A stretch of DNA of 64,000 nt, from NCBI RefSeq assembly GCF_007827045.1, contig NZ_RPFW01000008.1, forward strand, positions 62,001-126,000, read 5' to 3'. This document shows positions 31,554-40,303 of this stretch, piece after piece; position 1 is the stretch's first letter, and the number at the start of each line of letters is the position of its first letter. The position numbers and the translations under genes are program-made. Source of the stretch: Trebonia kvetii (GTDB taxonomy: Bacteria > Actinomycetota > Actinomycetes > Streptosporangiales > Streptosporangiaceae). The notes under the pieces were generated by a model, which ran no database searches, had not been told where the DNA came from, and saw only the letters and a list, made by a program, of their open reading frames with translations.

Positions 31554-33961
31554 CTATTGCGCTAGCGCGTGCGCGGCGCGGCCGTGGTGGGCGGCTGCGT
31601 GCAGCGCTTCCTCGTCTTGGGCCGCCGGATGCGGCTTGACGTCGAAGGTGACCTTCTTGATGGTGCCGGTGAAGGCGAACGGCTTCTTGTCCGCATAGCT
31701 CAGGTCGACGACCCCGCCGTTGTCGCGGCCGATGTCCATGCCCGCGTAGGCGGAAAAGCGGATCGGGACGGTGTGGTCCATGCGGCCCTTGCCGACGGTC
31801 CTGTCGTTGATGTACAGGGTGACCTCCCCGCCGGTGGCGGGCGTGGGCGCATCGGCGGCGAACTCCATCCGCACGGTCACCTCCCCGGACGGCAGCGGTT
31901 CGTCGGCTTGCTGGCGGTAGATGAACACGCCCATCATCGAGTAGGTGTGGGTGAGCTTGCCGTCGGCGACCCACAGAGAGAACCCGCCCAGGTGGTCGGC
32001 CTCGGCCACGATCACGCCCTCGGCCCCCTCGGCCGGGACGAGCAGCTCCGCGCTGATCGTGTAGGAGTGGTTGTAGATCCGCGGGATCATCCCGGACATG
32101 ATGTTCTGGACATCGCCCCGGTACTCCACCGGGGCGGCATCGGGTATGGGAGGGAGGATGCCGAAGAAGGCGGACAAGGTCGCGAGCAGGGGGAGCGCCT
32201 TGTACTTCTCGGCCTCGGCCCAGAACAGCTCCCTCAGCTCGGCCACTTTGCCGGGGTGATCGGCAGCGAGGTCCTTGGCCTGGGTGAAGTCGTCGGGCAG
32301 GTAGTACAGCTCGGCCGGGTCGGCGTCGGGGTCCCACACCCCGGGCGCGTACGGCCGCAGCGCGTCGGGTGTGATCACCCACGGGATGCGCTTGGTCTTC
32401 ACGGCCAGCCACCAGCCGTCCTTGTACATAGCGCGGTTGCCCATGGTCTCGAAGTACTGCTGAGTATGGCGTTCCGGCGCGGCCGCGTCGGTCAGCGAGT
32501 CCGCGAAGGTCACCCCGTGGAGGGGCTCTTGCCCGATCCCGTCGACGTGAGAGGGGGCGGGGATCCCGGCGATGTCGAGGATCGTCGGCCCGACGTCGAT
32601 GGCGTGGGTGAAGTGCGAGCGCAGCGCGCCGCCTTCGGTGATCCGGGCCGGCCAGTGGATGACCATCGGGTTGCGGGTCCCGCCCAGGCGCGAGCCGACC
32701 TGCTTGCCCCACTGGAACGGGGTGTTGCCGGCCCACGCCCATGCGGCGGAGTAGTGCGGGTCCATCATCTGGCCGCCCCAGGCGCCGATGCCGCCGTAGC
32801 GCTCGGCGAGCTGGAGCTGCATCTCGTCGGTGAGCGGGATGCCGTTCTGCATCGTCATCTCGTTGAACGAGCCGGTGATGGTGCCCTCCATGCTGGCGCC
32901 GTTATCCCCCCAGATCCAGATGATCAGCGTGTCATCCAGCTCGCCGAGCTCGTCGATGGCGTCGATGACCCGGCCGACGTTGTAGTCGGCGTTCTCGGAG
33001 TACCCGGCGTAGACCTCCATCTGGCGGGCGTAGTAGGCCTTGAGCTTGCCCGGGACCGAATCCCAGGCGGGGAACGCCGCGTCCCGCGGTGTCAGCTCCG
33101 CGTCTGCGGGGATGACGCCCAGCTCCTTCTGCCGGGCGAAGGTCTCCTCGCGCAGACGGTCCCAGCCCTGGTCGAACTTGCCCCGGTACTTATCCGCCCA
33201 TTGCGGGGCCACGTGGTGCGGGGCGTGGCTGCACCCGGTGGAGAAGTAGACGAAGAACGGCTTGCGGGCGTCCTGCCCTCGGACTCCGTGCAGCCACTCG
33301 ACGGTCTTATCGGCCATGGCATCGGGCAGGTAGTACGGGTTGTCCTTGTCGTAGAAGGCCGCCGGGGTGCCGATGATCTTCTGGTTCTCGGCCAGGCAGG
33401 GGTCCCACTGCCCCGCGTCACCGCCCAGGAAGCCGTAGAAATAGTCGAAACCCCACCCGTTCGGCCACCGCTCGAACGGCCCGGCCGGCCCCTGCTGCCC
33501 ATCGGGGGTCAGATGCCACTTGCCGAAGGCCGCGGTGCTGTACCCGTTCTCCGCCAGTGTCCGCGGCCACGGCGTGCAATCCCGCGGAACCGTCGCCGTG
33601 TAGCCGGGGAAGCCGCTGGAGAATTCGCCGACCGAGCCGAAACCGACCGTATGGTTGTTCCGCCCAGTCAGCAAAGCCGCACGCGTCGGGGAGCACAGTG
33701 CGGTGACGTGGAACCGGTTATAGTGCAACCCCGCCTCGGCCATCCGCGTGTAGTTCGGGGTGTTGATGGGACCGCCGAACGTGCTCGGGTTACCGAAGCC
33801 GGCGTCGTCGATGAGCACCAGCAAGACATTCGGCGCCCCCTTCGGAGGCTCGGGGTGCCCGATCAGGTCCCGTCGGGCACCGACCCCGTCAGCGTCCTGT
33901 TGGCCACCCCCTGAAACGGCGGCCGGCGTATCGGAAGCCTTGCACGGTCAAGATCGCTCAT
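31554..33961 (-). pseudogene. Arylsulfatase gene with a one-base frameshift near its 5' end
   Basis: The long frame (stop at 31554, open to about 33947) encodes a full sulfatase. Features are VLIDDAGFGNPSTFGG with metal-binding Asps, and the active-site ALCSPTRAALLTGRNNH, whose Cys is converted to formylglycine. A central catalytic alpha/beta domain and a C-terminal jelly-roll-like part end it. It has no start codon before TTG 33824. In the adjacent frame ATG 33961 starts MSDLDRARLPIRRPPFQGVA and NRTLTGSVPDGT then stops. Adding one T (GACGGGACC to GACTGGGACC) joins it to LIGHPEPPKGAPNV, the usual N-terminus. The gene is therefore frameshifted near 33880, or misassembled. Confidence 0.7.
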
Positions 33962-34088
33962 CGTTTCCCCAGTTCCGTTCGGCACCTGCTGGCGCGTCTT
34001 AGCTGGACGTACGCCACCCGTAAGCGGCCATCGTGATGACGAGCATGTCCCTGAGCATGACTAGGTTCGCCCATGGTGGCCCGAACGG

Positions 34089-34109
34089 CATCACCGTCGC
34101 AGGGTGATC
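34089..34109. promoter_or_regulatory. Inverted repeat CATCACC-N7-GGTGATC (copy B)
   Basis: Arms at 34089-34095 and 34103-34109 (six of seven bases complementary) have a 7-base spacer, the same architecture as 12059-12079. The repeat is 128 bases upstream of the intact sulfatase ATG (33961, minus) and 103 bases upstream of a small plus-strand ORF. It is therefore in a divergent promoter region, as is copy A. Confidence 0.55.
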
Positions 34110-34211
34110 CCATCTCGCCGATACGGGGCTAGCGTCACGGGCGAAGAGGGCATGGAGGCCGGCGCGGCCAGGTAATGAGGACGATCAACCAGACCCGGAA
34201 GGAGGGATGAG

Positions 34212-34286
34212 ATGTTCGGATCACGCAGAGTCGCCCGGCGGACCGGGCGGCGCACCGCCCGCCGCGTCTCCCGCCGCCGCATGTAG
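34212..34286 (+). CDS. Possible 24-residue arginine-rich peptide
   Basis: ATG 34212 follows GGAGGGATGAG, a strong ribosome site. It encodes a 24-residue peptide, nearly half Arg, starting MFGSRRVARRTGRRT and ending RRRM. The ORF lies almost wholly antisense to the 3' end of the replication-relaxation-like gene. It resembles the N-terminus of SHOCT-type small proteins and might be a truncated relative, placed downstream of the shared inverted repeat. Short and unproven. Confidence 0.3.
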   Translation: MFGSRRVARRTGRRTARRVSRRRM

Positions 34287-35057
34287 AAGCGCAGGCCCGG
34301 TCCCGGCCAGCAGCGCGCCCGCGGGCAGGTCGCGGACCTCGACCCGCGCCGCGAGCGGCCCGAGCGTCTCCCGTGCACGCAGCACGGTGCCGAGCGCGGC
34401 GGGGGAGCACAGGTAAAGCGCCCGCGCGTGCCGCGGCGCCCGTCCGGGCACCGCGACTTCCGCGGCCGGGCAGCCGTAGTCCCCCGTCCTGGTCAGGATC
34501 TCCCGCATGATCGAGGCCGTCCGCGCCACGGTCTTCGCGGAAAGCTCCGCCTCAACCGCCCAGCACTCGCCGGCCCAGCCGACCGGCGAGCCGGCGGGCG
34601 CGCCGTCCGGCCAGTGCACCTCCGCGTCCGGCAGGTGCTGCCGCATGCCGATCCGGTGCCGTGACCTGATCCGCCGCTCGCAGCGCCAGAACGCGCCCGC
34701 GTCGCGGTAGCCGCGGGTCGACTCGAGCGCGATCCGCGCCGCCGCGACCGCGCGGATGTGCGCGAGACGCGAAAGCGCGGGCCTGGCCGGCGAGTAAGAA
34801 AGGCCGCAGGCGGCGAGTCCCGCCTTGGTCGCCCACAGCCAGGCGGCCCCGGGACCGAGCCTGGCGCTTTCCACGTAGCCGAGCGACCGCCACCGTGCGG
34901 CCGCCGCCCGCGCCGACCGTGAGTCCCCGGTCAGCGCGGCGAGCTGGTCGAGCTGCACGCCGTACATGTCCGCGGCGAAGATCAGCGCGCCGGCGTCCCT
35001 GACAGCGAGCCCGCGCCCGGCAAAGTGCGTCGTTTCCCGGCCGGAAGAAATTGTCAT
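34221..35057 (-). CDS. Replication-relaxation-like winged-helix protein
   Basis: About 278 residues from ATG 35057; GTG 35063 and TTG 35069 are alternatives. The N-terminal winged helix reads AVRDAGALIFAADMYGVQLD then QLAALTGDSRSARAAAARWRSLGYVE. A later part AHIRAVAAARIALES and the C-terminal segment (WAGECWAVEAELSAKTVART, a VEAELS motif like nuclease-fold strands) match the replication-relaxation family. Relatives occur on actinobacterial plasmids and integrated elements beside TraG-like ATPases. Here the ATPase is 4.1 kb downstream on the same strand, separated by the sulfatase/stress cassette. The role may be DNA processing. Confidence 0.65.
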   Translation of the reverse strand: MTISSGRETTHFAGRGLAVRDAGALIFAADMYGVQLDQLAALTGDSRSARAAAARWRSLGYVESARLGPGAAWLWATKAGLAACGLSYSPARPALSRLAHIRAVAAARIALESTRGYRDAGAFWRCERRIRSRHRIGMRQHLPDAEVHWPDGAPAGSPVGWAGECWAVEAELSAKTVARTASIMREILTRTGDYGCPAAEVAVPGRAPRHARALYLCSPAALGTVLRARETLGPLAARVEVRDLPAGALLAGTGPALLHAAAGDAAGGAPPGPPGDSA

Positions 35058-35089
35058 TGTCACCCGCAAGCGTGTCGGTGATTAATGGC

Positions 35090-35103
35090 GGGACCTTGGT
35101 CCC
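35090..35103. promoter_or_regulatory. DevR/DosR-like palindrome GGGACC-TT-GGTCCC
   Basis: A perfect 14-bp palindrome lies in the divergent gap between the replication-relaxation gene (start 35057) and the membrane protein at 35225. It matches the core pattern GGGAC-N4-GTCCC of hypoxia-responsive DevR/OsdR boxes. No DevR-type regulator is in the window. Confidence 0.45.
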
Positions 35104-35224
35104 CTGAGGCGGTGCCTTTCCGCCATGCCCGGCCGGGGGTGCACGGCGGATCCTATGAATGTAAGGAAATCCGGAAAGGCCAAGCCTAAGCAAGGCGAGG
35201 CAGGAATTCAGGGAGATGTTCCAA

Positions 35225-35842
35225 ATGCGCCGCACTTCTTTCGACAAGCTTCTCGGATGGATTGGCACCGGCCTCGGCGTGGTGCTGCTGGCCGCCGGCG
35301 GCCTGCTGCTTTGGGGTTCCGCCTACGTGCACAACACCGTTCAGGGTCAGCTGGCCGCCCAGCAGATCACGTTCCCGCCGGCCGCCGCGTTCGCGCACCC
35401 CAAGGCGGGCACCGAGATCACCCCGAGCATGATCCCGAGCGTCAGCCAGTACGCGGGCCAGCAGCTGGTCACCGGGCAGCAGGCCGAGGCGTACGCCGAC
35501 GGCTTCATCGCGGTGCACATCGCGAACATGACCGGCGGGCAGACCTACGCGCAGCTGTCGGGCAAGGCGCTGGCGCAGCCGAACAACACCCAGCTCCAGG
35601 CGCAGGTGGCCACCGTGTTCAAGGGCGAGACGCTGCGGTCCATGCTGCTGAACGCTTACGGCTGGTGGAAGGTCTCGCAGATCACCTACATCATCGCCCT
35701 GGCCGCCTTCGGCCTCGGCACCGTCTCCTTCCTCGCCGGGATCTTCGGCTTCGCCAGGATCGGCCGCGACAAGAAGGTCGCCGCCGGCCAGGTCGGCCCG
35801 GCCATCGAGCAGATCAACGAGGCAGGTCACCCCGCCGCCTGA
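35225..35842 (+). CDS. Two-helix membrane protein of unknown function
   Basis: The gene encodes 205 residues from ATG 35225, preceded by GGGAG at nine bases; ATG 35216 touches that site and is less likely. Helix one is GTGLGVVLLAAGGLLLWGSA, helix two about residues 155-175 (ITYIIALAAFGLGTVSFLAG). The 110-residue loop between them is extracytoplasmic and contains FPPAAAFAHPKAGTEITPSM and AYADGFIAVHIANMTGGQTY. Proteins of this layout are widespread in actinomycetes without assigned role. A DevR-like palindrome 121 bases upstream suggests oxygen- or stress-linked control. Confidence 0.7.
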   Translation: MRRTSFDKLLGWIGTGLGVVLLAAGGLLLWGSAYVHNTVQGQLAAQQITFPPAAAFAHPKAGTEITPSMIPSVSQYAGQQLVTGQQAEAYADGFIAVHIANMTGGQTYAQLSGKALAQPNNTQLQAQVATVFKGETLRSMLLNAYGWWKVSQITYIIALAAFGLGTVSFLAGIFGFARIGRDKKVAAGQVGPAIEQINEAGHPAA

Positions 35843-35880
35843 GCGACCCGCTCGCACGACAGGGAAAAGTAAAAAAGAAG

Positions 35881-35928
35881 AACGCGCCAGCCGCCCGCCG
35901 GGACCGAACCCGGCGGGCGGTTCGCGTT
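35881..35928. terminator. Bidirectional terminator hairpin
   Basis: CCGCCCGCCGGG (35891-35902) pairs perfectly with CCCGGCGGGCGG (35909-35920). AACGCG and CGCGTT extend the base of the stem. It separates convergent genes ending at 35842 and 35934. Confidence 0.7.
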
Positions 35929-35933
35929 ACCGG

Positions 35934-37229
35934 CTACACCTGGAGTCCCAGCCAGAGCGCGACCACGCTGAGCGCGAGGCTGGGCAGCACGGTCGCCACT
36001 CCGAGCCTGGTGAACTCGCCGAGCGGCGCGTCCGTGTCGTACCCCTGCAGCACCCGCCGCCAGAGCAGCGTGGCGAGCGAGCCGGTGTAGGTCAGGTTGG
36101 GCCCGATGTTGACGCCGATCAGCACCGCGAGCACCGCGCCCGCGCCGGACGGCGCGGCGATCGGCAGCAGCACGAGCACCGCGGGCAGGTTGTTCACCAC
36201 CGCGGCGAGCACCGCCGCGAGCCCGGCCACCGCGAGCAGCGCGGGCAGCGACGTCCCTGACACCACCGCCGGCCGCAGCGCTGAGCCGAGCCCGTTGTCC
36301 ACCACCGCGGTCACGATCACCCCGAGGGCGAGCACGAACAGCAGGAACGGCACGTCGGCGCTGCGCGCGATGGTGACGGGCGTCGTCTCGCGCCTGGCGA
36401 GCGCCCGGACCGCGAGCAGCGCCGCGCCGCCGAGCGCCGCCCAGGCCGGGTTCGCACCCGCCGCCGACGCGACGACGAACCCGCCGAGCGTCAGCGCGAC
36501 GACGACCAGGGAAAACACCGGCACGTCCGGCCGCTCGCCAGCATCGCGACCGCCAGCGCCGCCCCCGTCCGGCGCTGCCGCCAGGTCACCGCCGAAGAAC
36601 CGGCCGATCACCGCGTACTCCACGCCGATCGCCGCCAGCCAGGGCAGCGCCATCAGCGCGGCGAAGCCCGCGAAGGACAGCCCGCTCACCGTGAACGCGA
36701 GCAGGTTCGTCAGGTTCGACACGGGAAGCAGCAGCGACGCGGAGTTCGCCAGGTGCCCGCAGGCGTACGCGTGCGGCCGGGCCCGCACCCGCAGCCGGTC
36801 GGCGGCGATCAGCACCACCGGGGTGAGCAGCACGACGGTGGCGTCGAGCGACAGCACCGCGGTGATCGCGGAGGCGACGAGGAACACCCGGGCGAACAAC
36901 GACCGCGCCGTGCTGCCGCCGCGCACTCCGGCGGACGGGCCTCGACCGCTCAGCCACGTGCCCAGATACCGGAACAGCCCGTCGTCGTCGCACAGCTGGG
37001 CGAGCACGAGGACGCAGCCGAGAAAGCCGACAACCGGCGCGAGCCGCCGCGCCTCGGCGAGCGCCGCGGATCGGGTCACCGCGCCGATGGCGATGACGAG
37101 CCCGGCCGCGGGCACCGCCGCGGCGGCCTCCGGCCAGCCGCGCGGCCGCCGCACCGCCCACGCGAGGACCACTGCGAGCGCCGCGGCCGACACGAGGCCG
37201 GCGCTGACAGAGGAGTGCATCCGGTCCAT
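35934..37229 (-). CDS. ArsB / SLC13-type anion permease
   Basis: This 431-residue protein has about eleven membrane helices, typical of the ion transporter superfamily. Signature helices include SLDATVVLLTPVVLIAADRL, LANSASLLLPVSNLTNLLAF and VVNNLPAVLVLLPIAA. VNIGPNLTYTGSLATLLW, with its N-x-G-x-x-x-x-x-G-S pattern, is common to arsenite and citrate permeases. No arsenate reductase, ArsR or ATPase is adjacent, so the substrate is open: arsenite, dicarboxylate or another anion. It starts ATG 37229. It is divergent from the molybdenum hydroxylase operon. Confidence 0.75.
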   Translation of the reverse strand: MDRMHSSVSAGLVSAAALAVVLAWAVRRPRGWPEAAAAVPAAGLVIAIGAVTRSAALAEARRLAPVVGFLGCVLVLAQLCDDDGLFRYLGTWLSGRGPSAGVRGGSTARSLFARVFLVASAITAVLSLDATVVLLTPVVLIAADRLRVRARPHAYACGHLANSASLLLPVSNLTNLLAFTVSGLSFAGFAALMALPWLAAIGVEYAVIGRFFGGDLAAAPDGGGAGGRDAGERPDVPVFSLVVVALTLGGFVVASAAGANPAWAALGGAALLAVRALARRETTPVTIARSADVPFLLFVLALGVIVTAVVDNGLGSALRPAVVSGTSLPALLAVAGLAAVLAAVVNNLPAVLVLLPIAAPSGAGAVLAVLIGVNIGPNLTYTGSLATLLWRRVLQGYDTDAPLGEFTRLGVATVLPSLALSVVALWLGLQV

Positions 37230-37363
37230 TGTCCTGTATCACGGCGACGTCCGGCCGCCGGGCCTCGCCGGGGTAAAGGGAAATGCGGCGCGGGAAGTGT
37301 CAGCAGAACCCGTTCGGGATATCGATTGTGTGCTTATCGAGCGGCGCGGAAAAGATTGCTTAG

Positions 37364-37403
37364 AAGTCCCATTGTGACTACTGGGAAGTCCGCATGTGAC
37401 TAC
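37364..37403 (+). promoter_or_regulatory. Direct repeat with 22-base period before the molybdenum hydroxylase operon
   Basis: AAGTCCCATTGTGACTAC (37364-37381) and AAGTCCGCATGTGACTAC (37386-37403) differ at three positions. A period of about two helical turns suggests tandem regulator binding on one DNA face. It lies in the 300-base gap 37230-37529, about 126 bases before ATG 37530; nothing else in that gap stands out. Confidence 0.5.
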
Positions 37404-37529
37404 CAAAACAGGCCCGCTACCTCGTGCTATGGCCACAATGGCGGGCGAGTAACGTTGCGTAACCCGGGCTAGAAGAGCCTCACCCGCAAGGTGTAGGTTC
37501 GCGTGCATGGCCGTATCAGCGGAGGTTTC

Positions 37530-39839
37530 ATGAGTATTTTGGGCACGCGGGTGATCCGTACGGAGGACCCGCGGCTTCTTACCTCGGGCGGCGTCTACGT
37601 TGACGACTTGCGCGAACCTGAACTCGCTGGGGCGGTGCGCGCAACTTTCGTGCGGTCGACGGTGGCGCACGCCCTCATCACTGGCATCGACACCTCCGCC
37701 GCGCTGGCTGCGCCCGGGGTGGTCGCGGTGCTCACCGTGGCGGACATGACCGACCTGCCCGCGCCGCCCCCGCCTGAGCCGGTGCCCGACGACGCGCCGC
37801 CGCCCGAGGGCCCGGCGCCGCTCGGCGGCGTCTGGCAGGAGCCGCTGTTCGCCGTGGACCGGGTGCGGTTCGTCGGCGAGCCTGTCGCGCTCGTGCTCAC
37901 CGATTCCAACTACGCGGGCGAGGACGTCGCCGAGCTGGTCAGCGTGGACTACGAGCCGCTGCCCGCGGTGCCGTCGATCGCGGCCGCGCTGCGGGACGAG
38001 TCGCTGCTCTTCCCCGACGCCGGCACCAACGTGGTCGTCCGGGGCGCCCGCCCCATCGGCGACGACTCGATCTTCGACGGCTGCGAGGTCATCGTCGAGG
38101 GCGACGTGGTCAACCAGCGCGTCGCCTGCCTGCCGATGGAGGGCAGGGCCACCGCCGCGGTGTGGAAGGACGGGAAGCTCACCGTCTGGACCTCCACCCA
38201 GAACGCCCAGCTTTCCCGGCTGATCCTGACCGCGATCGGGCTGCCGCCGGACGCGATCCGGGTGGTCGCGCCCGACGTCGGCGGCGGGTTCGGCGCCAAG
38301 ATCGGCGTCGACAGGGAGCAGATCATCATCGCCTGGGCCGCCAAGCACACCGGCAGGCCGGTTCGCTGGGTGGAGACCCGCAACGAGAACCTGATGGCCA
38401 TGACGCAGGGCCGCGCCCAGGAACACCACATCAAGATCGGCGGCGACCGCGAGGGCCACATCAAGGCCTACCGGCTCGACGTCGTGCAGGACTCAGGCGC
38501 CTACTCCCGCATGGGCGGCTTCCTGCCGATGCTCACCAACCTGATGGCGCCCGGCGTGTACGACATCCCGAAGGTCGAGGCCAACTACAAGGCGGTCGTC
38601 ACCAACGGCACGCCGATCGCCGCCTACCGCGGCGCCGGTCGGCCCGAGGCGGCGGCGACCATCGAGCGCGTCGTGGACTGGTACGCCGCCGAGGCAGGGC
38701 TCGACCCCGTGGCGGTGCGCAAGCTCAACTTCATCAAGAAGGAGCAGTTCCCGTTCGTCACCAAGACGGGCGCGCCGTACGACACCGGCGACTACGAGGC
38801 CGCGCTCGACAAGGTGCTCGCGGCCGCGGACTACGAGGTGCTCCGCGGCGAGCAGAAACGCCGCCGCGACGCCGGCGAGACCAGGCTGCTCGGCATCGGC
38901 CTCGCCTCCTACGTGGAGATCACCGCCGCCGACGCTGGGGCGGGGGAGACCGCCAAGGTGGAGGTGCACGACGACGGCACCGCCACCGTGTACACCGGCT
39001 CGTCCGCGCACGGCCAGGGCCACCACACCGCCTACGCGATGCTCGTGACGGAAGAGCTCGGCATCCCGATGGACAAGATCGAGGTCATCCACGGTGACAC
39101 CGACCTGATCCCGGACGGTGTCGGCACCTACGCCTCGCGCTCGCTGCAGCTCGGCGGCTCCGCCGTGCAGAAGGCCGCGATCGAGGTCAAGGAGGAGGCG
39201 GGCAAGAAGGCCGCCGAGCTCTTCGAGGCCGCCGAGGACGACGTGGAGCTCGACACCGAGGCCGGCGTGTGGCGCATCAAGGGCGACCCGGACAAGTCGC
39301 TGTCCTGGTCGCAGGTGGCCTCCGCCGCCGAGCAGGGCCTGATCGTCGCCAACGTGCGGTTTACCGCCGACCGGCCGACGTTCCCGTTCGGCTCGCAGCT
39401 GTCGCTCGTCGAGGTCGACGTGGAGACCGGCAAGGTCACCCTGCTGCGGCACGTCACCGCGGACGACGCGGGCCCGGTGCTCAACCCGATCCTGATGGAG
39501 GGCCAGCGGCACGGCGGCATCGCGCAGGGCGCCGCGCAGGCGCTTGTCGAGGAGATCCTTTACGACGAGGACGGCAACCCGCTGACCGCCACGCTGATGG
39601 ACTACGGCGCGATCACCGCCGCCGAGCTGCCCAGCTTCGAGCTGCTCACCAGCGAGACGCCGACCCCGGTGAACCCGCTCGGCGTGAAGGGCATCGGCGA
39701 GGCGGGCACGATCGGCGCGACCCCGGCCGTGCACAACGCGGTCATCGACGCCGTGTCGCACCTCGGCGTCCGGCACATCGACATGCCGATGACCCCGGAA
39801 CGTGTTTGGACCGCTATTCAGAAGGCGAGCTCGAAGTGA
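37530..39839 (+). CDS. Molybdenum hydroxylase large subunit (form II CoxL-like / aldehyde oxidase type)
   Basis: The 769-residue protein binds the molybdopterin cofactor. Motifs are [25 protein letters not shown], the active-site loop [24 protein letters not shown]-type [11 protein letters not shown], and the C-terminal [20 protein letters not shown] with the catalytic Glu. The loop AYRGAGR marks form II; true aerobic CO dehydrogenases have AYxCSFR. The likely substrate is an aldehyde, purine or N-heterocycle rather than CO. ATG 37530 follows GCGGAGG. It heads an operon with overlapping GTGA junctions to the small and medium subunits. Confidence 0.93.
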   Translation: MSILGTRVIRTEDPRLLTSGGVYVDDLREPELAGAVRATFVRSTVAHALITGIDTSAALAAPGVVAVLTVADMTDLPAPPPPEPVPDDAPPPEGPAPLGGVWQEPLFAVDRVRFVGEPVALVLTDSNYAGEDVAELVSVDYEPLPAVPSIAAALRDESLLFPDAGTNVVVRGARPIGDDSIFDGCEVIVEGDVVNQRVACLPMEGRATAAVWKDGKLTVWTSTQNAQLSRLILTAIGLPPDAIRVVAPDVGGGFGAKIGVDREQIIIAWAAKHTGRPVRWVETRNENLMAMTQGRAQEHHIKIGGDREGHIKAYRLDVVQDSGAYSRMGGFLPMLTNLMAPGVYDIPKVEANYKAVVTNGTPIAAYRGAGRPEAAATIERVVDWYAAEAGLDPVAVRKLNFIKKEQFPFVTKTGAPYDTGDYEAALDKVLAAADYEVLRGEQKRRRDAGETRLLGIGLASYVEITAADAGAGETAKVEVHDDGTATVYTGSSAHGQGHHTAYAMLVTEELGIPMDKIEVIHGDTDLIPDGVGTYASRSLQLGGSAVQKAAIEVKEEAGKKAAELFEAAEDDVELDTEAGVWRIKGDPDKSLSWSQVASAAEQGLIVANVRFTADRPTFPFGSQLSLVEVDVETGKVTLLRHVTADDAGPVLNPILMEGQRHGGIAQGAAQALVEEILYDEDGNPLTATLMDYGAITAAELPSFELLTSETPTPVNPLGVKGIGEAGTIGATPAVHNAVIDAVSHLGVRHIDMPMTPERVWTAIQKASSK

Positions 39840-40303
39840 AGGTCTCCCTGACCGTCAACGGCAAGGACGTCACCGCGGACGTCGAGGACCGCACCCTGCT
39901 CGTGCACTTCCTGCGCGACACCGCCGACCTCACCGCGACCAACATCGGCTGCGAAACGACGTCCTGCGGCGCCTGCACGGTGCTGCTCGACGGCGAGTCG
40001 GTCAAGTCGTGCACCGTGCTCGCCGCCCAGGCGGACGGGCGCGCGGTGACCACGCTCGAGGGTCTCGCGTCGGAATCCGGCGAGATGCACCCGGTGCAGC
40101 GGGCGTTCCACAACGAGCACGGGCTCCAGTGCGGCTACTGCACGCCGGGCATGGTCATGGCGATCGTGTCACTGCTCAAGGAGAACCCGTCGCCGACCGA
40201 GGCCGAGGTCCGCACCGGCCTCGAGGGCAACATCTGCCGGTGCACCGGCTACCACAACATCGTGAAGGCGGCCCTGGCGGCGGCCTCGGAGGGCGCCAAG
40301 TGA
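39836..40303 (+). CDS. Molybdenum hydroxylase small [2Fe-2S] subunit
   Basis: The gene encodes 155 residues from GTG 39836, overlapping the upstream stop. The N-terminal ferredoxin domain ligates one cluster with [13 protein letters not shown] (C-x4-C-x2-C) and a further Cys in VKSCTVLA. The helical domain ligates the second with [11 protein letters not shown] and [12 protein letters not shown]. Electrons pass from the Mo site through both clusters to FAD in the medium subunit. Length and spacing are standard for CoxS/CutS proteins. Confidence 0.95.
   Translation: MKVSLTVNGKDVTADVEDRTLLVHFLRDTADLTATNIGCETTSCGACTVLLDGESVKSCTVLAAQADGRAVTTLEGLASESGEMHPVQRAFHNEHGLQCGYCTPGMVMAIVSLLKENPSPTEAEVRTGLEGNICRCTGYHNIVKAALAAASEGAK

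Noticed and set aside
31569-33914. A 781-codon plus-strand frame antisense to the sulfatase
   Set aside because: No recognisable domain; mirrors the codon structure of the sulfatase on the other strand.
38493-39776. A 427-codon minus-strand frame inside the molybdenum hydroxylase large subunit
   Set aside because: Antisense shadow; composition is His/Arg/Gly-rich without motifs.
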